Shown here piece by piece: positions 7,776 through 13,230 of a stretch of DNA of 13,230 bases (the stretch's first letter is position 1; each line of letters begins with the position of its first letter). This DNA is from an uncultured Collinsella sp. (GTDB taxonomy: Bacteria; Actinomycetota; Coriobacteriia; Coriobacteriales; Coriobacteriaceae). The notes beneath the pieces were generated by a model, which was given only the letters and a program-made list of their open reading frames with translations, did not search any database and had not been told where the DNA came from. Position numbers and translations under genes: made by a program. The stretch is taken from assembly GCA_902489225.1 (NCBI GenBank), contig CABTZA010000036.1:1-13230 (forward strand), given 5' to 3'.

Positions 7776-9169
7776 GCAAGCTGTCTCCCGCGCGCAAACT
7801 TGCGCTCGATGTGCTAATGGAGGCCGATCGCCGCGGCATGTATGCGCGTGACGTGCTGTCCACTCGCGCATCGGCCAAGGCTATTGACCAGCGCGATTCC
7901 GCTTTTGCCGCCCGCTTGGCGCTGGGTGTGGCCGCTACGCAGGGTATTTTGGACGAGCTGCTCGATCAGTTTCTCGAGCCTAAAAAGGTTGCGCCGCGTG
8001 TTCGCATGGCACTTCGTATCTCAGCCTTCGAGATGCTCTATCTGCATACGCCTGGCCGCGTTGCGGTGAGTCAGGGCGTTGAGCTGGTGCGCAGCGGAGC
8101 TAAGTCTGCCGCCGGTTTGGCCAATGCCGTGCTGCATAAGGTCGCGGACAACGTTGAGGACTTTGCCACGGCGTCCGATGTAGACGAGTCTGAGCGACGC
8201 TTGGTTCGTCTGTCGCGCCTGATGGGTCTGCCGCGTTGGCTGTGCGCTCGTATTATGGCGTCGTTTGACACGCCCGAGGGTGCGCTTAACTTTGCCGGCA
8301 ATCTGGCCCCCGCGCCGCTGGCCCTGCATGAGAACGCCTTTGCGACTAAGCCCGATCCGTATATCTCGCAGCTCGTCGCGCCTGTCTTCCCGGGCTGCCA
8401 TGCTCCGGTTGATGCCCAGGTTACCGTTGCTTCGGGTGTGTTTGAGCGTGCTGCCGCGGTGGCCTCGGACCTTAACGCTCAGCTCATCGCCACAGCTGCC
8501 ACGCGCCCTGGAAGCTGCCTTGAGATTGGCGCCGGTCGCGGTACCAAGACCTATGTGATGATGTGCCAGGCCAAGCGCGCCGGCTATGAGCGTCTGCATA
8601 CGGCACTTGATCTTCATGACCGTAAGTGCGACCTAAATCTCGCGCGCCTTCACAAGGCGGGTATTCAGGGCGTTCGTACGGTTTCGGGCGATGCCTGCGA
8701 GCTTGATGAGGTGCTCACATCGTTTGATGCCATGCTTGGCGAGCCGGTTAAATTCGACACGGTCTTTATCGATGCGCCGTGCTCGGGCACCGGAACCATG
8801 CGTCGTCATCCCGAGATTCCGTGGCGTCTGACCGAAAAGGATGTGACGGTTGAGCTGCCCAAACTGCAGCTGTCGATGCTCAAGGAAGCCGCCGCGCGCG
8901 TGGCTGCCGGCGGCGAGCTCATCTATGCGACGTGCTCCGTCTTCGACGAGGAGAACACGCAGGTGGTGGACGCGTTCCTTGCTTCTCCCGAGGGTGCCGG
9001 CTTTAGCGTGGCACCGCTTTCCGAGGCACAGATTCTGCAACTCCCCGAGTTCGATCAGGCCAAGAAGCTCGTATCCGTACGCCAGAACGATCGAGGCCTC
9101 TTCCAAAGCGTGCCGGTAAACGCCGACTCCTACGACGGCCACTTCTGCGCCAGACTGGTCCACAAGTAA
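7772..9169 (+). CDS. rsmB: 16S rRNA (cytosine-5)-methyltransferase RsmB
   Basis: The product transfers a methyl group from SAM to carbon 5 of a cytosine in 16S rRNA (C967 in E. coli numbering). The 465-residue protein has an N-terminal NusB-like RNA-binding domain (about 1-140) and a C-terminal Rossmann methyltransferase domain. SAM motif I is CLEIGAGRGT at 249-258. Motif IV is DAPCSGTG at 334-341 with Cys337, and motif VI is ATCSVFDEEN with the catalytic Cys388. An upstream in-frame ATG at 7724 lies inside fmt; I chose ATG 7772 because it overlaps the fmt stop as ATGA and gives the expected RKLALDVL N-terminus. T-ending codons are still common early in the gene and give way to C/G-ending ones. 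Hairpin D begins 7 nt after the stop. Confidence 0.95.
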   Translation: MSKLSPARKLALDVLMEADRRGMYARDVLSTRASAKAIDQRDSAFAARLALGVAATQGILDELLDQFLEPKKVAPRVRMALRISAFEMLYLHTPGRVAVSQGVELVRSGAKSAAGLANAVLHKVADNVEDFATASDVDESERRLVRLSRLMGLPRWLCARIMASFDTPEGALNFAGNLAPAPLALHENAFATKPDPYISQLVAPVFPGCHAPVDAQVTVASGVFERAAAVASDLNAQLIATAATRPGSCLEIGAGRGTKTYVMMCQAKRAGYERLHTALDLHDRKCDLNLARLHKAGIQGVRTVSGDACELDEVLTSFDAMLGEPVKFDTVFIDAPCSGTGTMRRHPEIPWRLTEKDVTVELPKLQLSMLKEAAARVAAGGELIYATCSVFDEENTQVVDAFLASPEGAGFSVAPLSEAQILQLPEFDQAKKLVSVRQNDRGLFQSVPVNADSYDGHFCARLVHK

Positions 9170-9175
9170 CGACTA

Positions 9176-9242
9176 AGTTGCGGTGAAATAGGGAATGAAA
9201 AGCCGCTTCTGCCCGCCAAACAGTCCTTATTTCACCGCAACT
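9176..9242. repeat. Intergenic hairpin D after rsmB
   Basis: Positions 9176-9190 and 9228-9242 are perfect reverse complements (15 bp: AGTTGCGGTGAAATA / TATTTCACCGCAACT). The stem extends inward by a G-T pair and three further pairs (to 9194/9224), leaving a 29-nt loop. It starts 7 nt after the rsmB stop, in the convergent gap before the zinc-ribbon gene. No T-run follows. It has the same architecture as hairpins B and C but a different sequence. Confidence 0.9.
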
Positions 9243-9254
9243 CACAAGGAAACC

Positions 9255-9277
9255 TGGGTAGCTTAATTAACTACCCA
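9255..9277. repeat. Short inverted repeat in the rsmB/zinc-ribbon gap
   Basis: TGGGTAG (9255-9261) pairs with CTACCCA (9271-9277) around a 9-nt AT-rich loop containing TTAATTAA. It could help end rsmB transcription together with the neighbouring GC-rich stem, but it has no U-tract of its own on the plus strand. Confidence 0.6.
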
Positions 9278-9282
9278 TAGAG

Positions 9283-9321
9283 CAAAGAAATAGCCCCGCG
9301 ATCGGTTTTGGTCGCGGGGCT
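9283..9321 (-). terminator. Intrinsic terminator of the zinc-ribbon gene
   Basis: AGCCCCGCGA (9292-9301) and TCGCGGGGCT (9312-9321) form a 10-bp perfect GC-rich stem with a 10-nt loop. Read on the minus strand it is followed by ATTTCTTT. It lies directly beyond the stop of the gene at 9331-9567. Read from rsmB the stem could also slow plus-strand transcription. Confidence 0.8.
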
Positions 9322-9330
9322 GCTTGGTTC

Positions 9331-9567
9331 CTAGTGGCTATGCGGGCAGTTGGCGCAGCAGCCACTGGTGGCGTTGGTACTGGAGCCGCCGCTTCGTTGA
9401 TCGGTGTTGTAGAAACCGCTGCCCTCAAATTTAATGCCGCTGGCCGAGAACGTCTTGGCCGCCGGGGCACCGCAGCTGGGGCACACGACCTCGGGAGTCT
9501 CGGACATGGGATGCTCAACCTCAAACACGTTGCCGCAGCTCGAGCACTTGTAATCGTAGCGCGCCAT
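9331..9567 (-). CDS. FmdB-family small zinc-ribbon protein
   Basis: This 78-residue protein begins MARYDYKCSSCGNVFEVEH, the standard opening of the FmdB-type zinc-ribbon family. Cys8, Cys11, Cys29 and Cys32 form two CxxC knuckles expected to bind one zinc ion. The middle and tail are Gly/Ser-rich and low in complexity, then the protein ends with a second cluster of possible metal ligands: Cys70, Cys71, Cys74, His76 and His78. The start is supported by AAAAGGAAG just upstream (plus 9572-9580). The family is sometimes annotated as regulatory, but its cellular role is not established. It sits downstream of the large amylase fusion on the same strand, separated by 88 nt that include a hairpin, so it may be transcribed independently. 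Confidence 0.9.
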   Translation of the reverse strand: MARYDYKCSSCGNVFEVEHPMSETPEVVCPSCGAPAAKTFSASGIKFEGSGFYNTDQRSGGSSTNATSGCCANCPHSH

Positions 9568-9584
9568 AATACTTCCTTTTCAGC

Positions 9585-9610
9585 ACAAAGCGGGCAGATT
9601 ACTCTGCCCG
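9585..9610 (-). terminator. Possible weak terminator after the amylase fusion
   Basis: CGGGCAGA (9591-9598) and TCTGCCCG (9603-9610) form an 8-bp perfect stem with a 4-nt loop. On the minus strand the stem is followed by CTTTGTG, a poor U-tract. It lies 45 nt past the fusion gene's stop and about 24 nt before the zinc-ribbon start, so it may be a terminator, an attenuator or part of the leader of the small gene. Confidence 0.5.
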
Positions 9611-9655
9611 CATAAATTCAAACGTCTGTAACTGTACCCTATATCGGGGGTTTTA

Positions 9656-12600
9656 TCACGCTTCACCCCAGAATCTATGGTTGTTGCGCAGGAGCTGTGC
9701 GGTTTTGTTCTCGGCGGCTGCAATGTCCGCCTCGTCAGCCTGCCAGGTCCAGTTGCCCGTGGCCACGCCCGGAACGTTCATGCGCGCGTCGTCGCCAAGC
9801 CCCAGGACATCCTGCAGTGGCATCATCACCAGGGGAGCGTCGCTTGCCAGCGCGTCGCTCATCAGCTTGGCCGCCACCTCAACACCGCTCGGTTCATCGC
9901 CGCCCGCAAAGGTACGGGTGCACCAACCGGCCAGCGTCGACGTATCGTGCGTCGAGGTGTACAGAATCTTGCCGGGCGTGGGATGCACACCGCAACGAAC
10001 GTCGTAGTCGCTAAACTCCAGCACGTCCATGCCGGGGAAACCGCAGGTCGATGCCATGGCACGAACACCGGGCGTCAGATAGCCCAAGTCCTCAGCGATA
10101 AAGTTGAGCGGACCCAGTTCGTCATAGGCGATCTGGAACAGGTCCTTGCCCGGGCCCGCCAGCCAGCGGCCGTCGGCGCATGCCTTGCCCGCGGGAATGC
10201 TGTAATAGCTGTGGAATCCCAGGAAGTGATCCAGACGCACGCGGTCGTAGAGCGAGAACGCGCGGCGCAGGCGATCCATCCACCAACTATAGCCGTTCTG
10301 CTTCATGTGGTCCCAGCGGAACGTCGGGTTGCCCCACATCTGGCCCTCGGGCGCAAAGTTGTCGGGCGGCGCGCCGGAAATCTCAATCGCCTTGCCGGTA
10401 TCGGACAGCCAGAAGTTCTCGGGTTCGCTCCACGCGTCTGCCGAATCGTCGGACACGTACATAGGAATGTCGCCGATAACCTCGATACCCTTCTTGTGCG
10501 CGTAGTTCATGAGCTCGCACCAGGCCAGGTCAAAGCGGTACTGCATGTACGCCTGAAGCTCGGCCTCGTTGTGGAAGCGCTTGTCGTCGATTAGATGCTC
10601 GTTGTAGCGAGCGACATCTGCCGGCCAATTGTGGCGCGACTCGCCCTCAAAGTACTTCTTGACGGCCATATAGACGCAGTACTTCTCGAGCCAATCGGCA
10701 TTGCGATGTTTAAACGCGGTGTAGAGCGGATCGGCATCCTCGCCACCGCGAGCCTTCCAGGTCTCAAAGTCGGCGGCCAGTTCCTCGTAGCTTTCGGGCA
10801 GCAGGTCGATGTTGCCCGCAAAGGCCGAAGGGCCAGCGTAGGGGGAACGGAAGAAGTCCGTTGGGTTGACGGGCAGGACCTGCCAGTAGCGCATGCCCAT
10901 GGCAGCCAGGTGGTCGATAAAGCGACGCGTGGGCGCGCCGATCGTGCCGGGCTTACCGTCGTCGGTCGGCACCGAGGTGATATGGCACACGACGCCCGCG
11001 CCGTGATCGAGCGGCTCCTGCAGGCGCTGCTCGGCGTGGTGGTAGATGATCGACGAACCCAGCGGGTACAGGTCGAGCGTGACAGTGCCGTTGTGGATCT
11101 CGCACTCGTGACCGCTAATGACATCGCTCGCACATTCGCCGAGCGCCGGGATTGTCACGTGATGCGAATTGCGCAGGCTGCGGTTGATGATGACGGTCGC
11201 GGACTCGCCGTCCTTGCCCGTACGGTTGTAAGCCAGCACCTCGTCGTTGAGCGCGAACGCCTTGATCTCGCCGTCGATCATAAAAGGCAGCGCACGGCGC
11301 ACGGCAGATGCGTTCTTGACGATCGCGAGCGTGTCGAAGTCGTGAAGGTCTTCCTTGGTCGGCAGGGTGCGACGGTTGCCCGGGTCGGTAAGGCCCTCCA
11401 AGCCGTACTCATCGCCGTAGTAAATCGAAGGCACGCCGGGGAAGGTCATCTGCATAAGCGTGGCGAGCCAAAAACGGCTCTTGGCCAGGCCCATCGCGCC
11501 TTCGTCCAAGCGCCATTTGCTGCGCTCGCACTCGGGCAGCTGCGACTCGTCAGGGCCGCCGCCGAGCACCGAGATGATGCGCGGACGGTCGTGGCTCGAA
11601 AGCAGGTTAAGCGCGCAAGACAGGGCCTCGCGCGGATAGTTCTCGCGCAGGGTCTCGATGTCCTCGGCAGCCTCGTAGGCGTTTTTGTAGCCCATCAAAA
11701 AGCCGATGACCATGTCGCGGAAGGGGTAATCCATGGCCGAGTCGAGCTCGGAGCCTTGCAGATAGCGACGCAGATGGCCGTAGCTGATCTTGTTGGAGGC
11801 GTCTTCCCATACCTCGCCGAGCAGCAGCGCGTCGGGCTTCTCGGCGAGCACGGCCTTCTTGATCTCGGTCAGGAAATCGTCCGAAAGCTCGTCGGCCACG
11901 TCTAGGCGCCAGCCATGAGCGCCGGCACGTAGCCATTTTCGGATCACGCCATCCTTGCCCAGGAGCCGCTCGCGTACCAGTTCGGAGCTCTCATTGATGG
12001 CTGGCATGTTGCCCACGCCCCACCAGCAGTCATACGATCCGTCCTCATGGAAGTAAAACGCATCGCGCCACGGCGAATCCTCGCTCTGCCACGCGCCCAC
12101 ACCGGGGTAGTTGCCGTAGCGGTTGAAGTAGATCGAATCGTCGCCCGTGTGGTTGAACACACCGTCCAGAATGATGGAAATGCCCAGCTTCTCGGCCGCC
12201 TCGCACAGCTCGGTAAAGTCCTGCTCGGTGCCCAGAATCGGATCGATCTTGGTGTAATCGGCGGTGTCGTAGCGGTGGTTGCTCGCGGCTTCAAAAATGG
12301 GGTTGAGGTAGATGGCTGTAAAGCCCAGCTCGGCGATGCGAGGCAGGTCTTCCTGGATGCCCTTGAGCGAGCCGCCGTAGAAGTCCCAAGTCTTGATGGA
12401 GCCGTCCTCGGCGCGCTCGTACACAGGCGGCTCGTTCCAGTCCTCGACCATGCGGCGCTGAATGCCCTTACGCGGTTTTTCGACCTCGGCCAGCGTGCGC
12501 TCGCGCCAGTGCTCGTCGCGGGCATAGCGATCGGGGAAGATCTGGTAGACCATACCGCGCTCGTACCAGGTGGGACGGTTCTCGCGGTGCTTATAGACGG

Positions 12601-12952
12601 TAATCTGGAAGGACGGAACCTCGGCGTAGTCATAGGTTACGCCCTCGCCGCCGGTGCGGCCCTGTGGCGCGCCCAAGCGGACCTCGGGCTGACCCTCGAT
12701 ATTGCATATAAAGCTGTACCAAATAAGACAGGGCTCGGTGCACTCAAGCTCGGCGGTAAAGATGCCGTCGCCCTCGTGCGTCATTGGATACCGAGACTCA
12801 CCGATCTCATCGACCCAGGTGCGGAGCGTAAGCGTTGCCTGCGCGGGATCGGCATCCTCCAGAATCACGGAGAGTGAAAGGGTAGTTCCTGTGGTCACAG
12901 CGCCAAACGGAGTACGAAACTGCGGCAGACGGCTGTTGTGAATCAATCTCAT
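9656..12952 (-). CDS. Fusion of GH13 alpha-amylase/neopullulanase-like enzyme and GH77 4-alpha-glucanotransferase
   Basis: This 1098-residue protein carries two complete carbohydrate-active enzymes. Residues 1-120 form an immunoglobulin-like N-terminal domain. Residues 125-640 are a GH13 unit close to neopullulanase/cyclomaltodextrinase types: YQIFPDRYA at 136-144, region I DGVFNH 263-268, region II GWRLDVADE 347-355 (nucleophile Asp351), region III Glu380 in GEVWED, and region IV SSHD 452-455. From about 652 a GH77 (MalQ/amylomaltase) unit follows: GDIPMYV 828-834, GAPPDNFAPEGQ 860-871, RLDHF (nucleophile Asp908), AEDLG (acid/base Glu954) and THDTSTLAGW (Asp1003). No signal peptide or membrane segment is seen, so it is probably cytoplasmic and acts on glycogen or imported maltodextrins. 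The ribosome-binding site is weak. Such two-enzyme fusions are annotated in other anaerobes as bifunctional debranching/glucanotransferase proteins; substrate preference is inferred. Confidence 0.95.
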   Translation of the reverse strand: MRLIHNSRLPQFRTPFGAVTTGTTLSLSVILEDADPAQATLTLRTWVDEIGESRYPMTHEGDGIFTAELECTEPCLIWYSFICNIEGQPEVRLGAPQGRTGGEGVTYDYAEVPSFQITVYKHRENRPTWYERGMVYQIFPDRYARDEHWRERTLAEVEKPRKGIQRRMVEDWNEPPVYERAEDGSIKTWDFYGGSLKGIQEDLPRIAELGFTAIYLNPIFEAASNHRYDTADYTKIDPILGTEQDFTELCEAAEKLGISIILDGVFNHTGDDSIYFNRYGNYPGVGAWQSEDSPWRDAFYFHEDGSYDCWWGVGNMPAINESSELVRERLLGKDGVIRKWLRAGAHGWRLDVADELSDDFLTEIKKAVLAEKPDALLLGEVWEDASNKISYGHLRRYLQGSELDSAMDYPFRDMVIGFLMGYKNAYEAAEDIETLRENYPREALSCALNLLSSHDRPRIISVLGGGPDESQLPECERSKWRLDEGAMGLAKSRFWLATLMQMTFPGVPSIYYGDEYGLEGLTDPGNRRTLPTKEDLHDFDTLAIVKNASAVRRALPFMIDGEIKAFALNDEVLAYNRTGKDGESATVIINRSLRNSHHVTIPALGECASDVISGHECEIHNGTVTLDLYPLGSSIIYHHAEQRLQEPLDHGAGVVCHITSVPTDDGKPGTIGAPTRRFIDHLAAMGMRYWQVLPVNPTDFFRSPYAGPSAFAGNIDLLPESYEELAADFETWKARGGEDADPLYTAFKHRNADWLEKYCVYMAVKKYFEGESRHNWPADVARYNEHLIDDKRFHNEAELQAYMQYRFDLAWCELMNYAHKKGIEVIGDIPMYVSDDSADAWSEPENFWLSDTGKAIEISGAPPDNFAPEGQMWGNPTFRWDHMKQNGYSWWMDRLRRAFSLYDRVRLDHFLGFHSYYSIPAGKACADGRWLAGPGKDLFQIAYDELGPLNFIAEDLGYLTPGVRAMASTCGFPGMDVLEFSDYDVRCGVHPTPGKILYTSTHDTSTLAGWCTRTFAGGDEPSGVEVAAKLMSDALASDAPLVMMPLQDVLGLGDDARMNVPGVATGNWTWQADEADIAAAENKTAQLLRNNHRFWGEA

Positions 12953-13230
12953 AATACGGTCCAGTTCAATAGAATCACGGCCTGCGGGCCATGGGCTTTA
13001 CGCACAGATTGTAAGTATATCTGTTGTACACAGGCTGTATAAACAACATCCGTTTACCATCGGCGAACGGTTGTCCTAGAAAATCGTTTTACCACCAAAA
13101 TTATCGCGATATTTAAAAACGTCTAAACCGATACTATTTGTAGCCAAACAAAAGTACCCCGGTTTACTACGACGAATTGAATGATCTCAACCACGGTCAT
13201 TTTCGTGATATTAAAACCGCAGGTAGAGGC
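12953..13230 (-). promoter_or_regulatory. AT-rich upstream region of the amylase fusion
   Basis: No convincing gene lies here. On the minus strand TATACT (plus 13014-13019) is a possible -10 box, with a poor -35 (TTATAC, plus 13037-13042) 17 bp away. An inverted repeat TAAAC-N7-GTTTA (13040-13056) overlaps that -35. The half-site GGTAAACG (minus strand) occurs at plus 13051-13058, as GGTAAAACG at 13085-13093, and in weaker form at 13161-13167 and 13124-13131. A perfect 10-bp palindrome TATCGCGATA lies at 13102-13111. The pattern suggests binding of a regulator, perhaps of the LacI type common for sugar genes. An ATG at 13181 opens a plus-strand frame that runs off the window, without a ribosome-binding site. 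Confidence 0.35.

Noticed and set aside
13181..13230. Start of a plus-strand gene running off the right edge
   Set aside because: Only 16 codons are visible, no ribosome-binding site precedes the ATG, and no family can be recognised.

Overview
The window looks like a chromosomal segment of a high-GC actinobacterium, most likely a gut member of the Coriobacteriia such as Collinsella. This is inferred from the C-ending codon preference of most genes, the priA-def-fmt-rsmB gene order, and the combination of housekeeping genes with a large alpha-glucan enzyme. No rRNA or other marker is present to settle the taxonomy.

Layout. Positions 1-375 hold no convincing gene. They contain three perfect 31-bp tandem repeats (1-93), a long hairpin (88-208) and an intrinsic terminator (301-338) that ends metK. 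metK (S-adenosylmethionine synthetase) lies on the minus strand at 376-1656. A divergent intergenic region (1657-1952) carries a 30-bp perfect inverted repeat exactly between the two putative promoters. On the plus strand follow gltX (glutamyl-tRNA synthetase), a terminator, then priA (replication restart helicase), def (peptide deformylase), fmt (methionyl-tRNA formyltransferase) and rsmB (16S rRNA m5C methyltransferase). On the minus strand at the right are a small FmdB-type zinc-ribbon gene and a 1098-residue fusion of a GH13 alpha-amylase/neopullulanase-like enzyme with a GH77 4-alpha-glucanotransferase. The last 278 bases are AT-rich, with repeated GGTAAACG-like motifs, and look like the control region of the fusion gene.

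How the genes work together. fmt and def are the two ends of the N-formylmethionine cycle: Fmt formylates initiator Met-tRNA and Def removes the formyl group from the new protein. RsmB modifies the small ribosomal subunit, GltX charges tRNA(Glu), and MetK makes the SAM that RsmB uses. The GH13-GH77 protein probably debranches or hydrolyses alpha-glucan and rearranges the resulting maltodextrins.

Most notable signals. (1) Four long intergenic hairpins with unrelated sequences; three share stems of 19-36 bp and an apical loop of 29-31 nt, two have tandemly duplicated edges, and none has the U-run of a terminator. (2) PriA begins with a QLSLF pentapeptide, the consensus sliding-clamp-binding motif, tethered by a Pro/Ala-rich linker. 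(3) A sharply C-depleted, T-rich patch starts after the hairpin that separates def from fmt, peaks near 6721-6780 and fades through fmt. (4) That patch also contains a possible 30-residue hydrophobic protein with a good ribosome-binding site.
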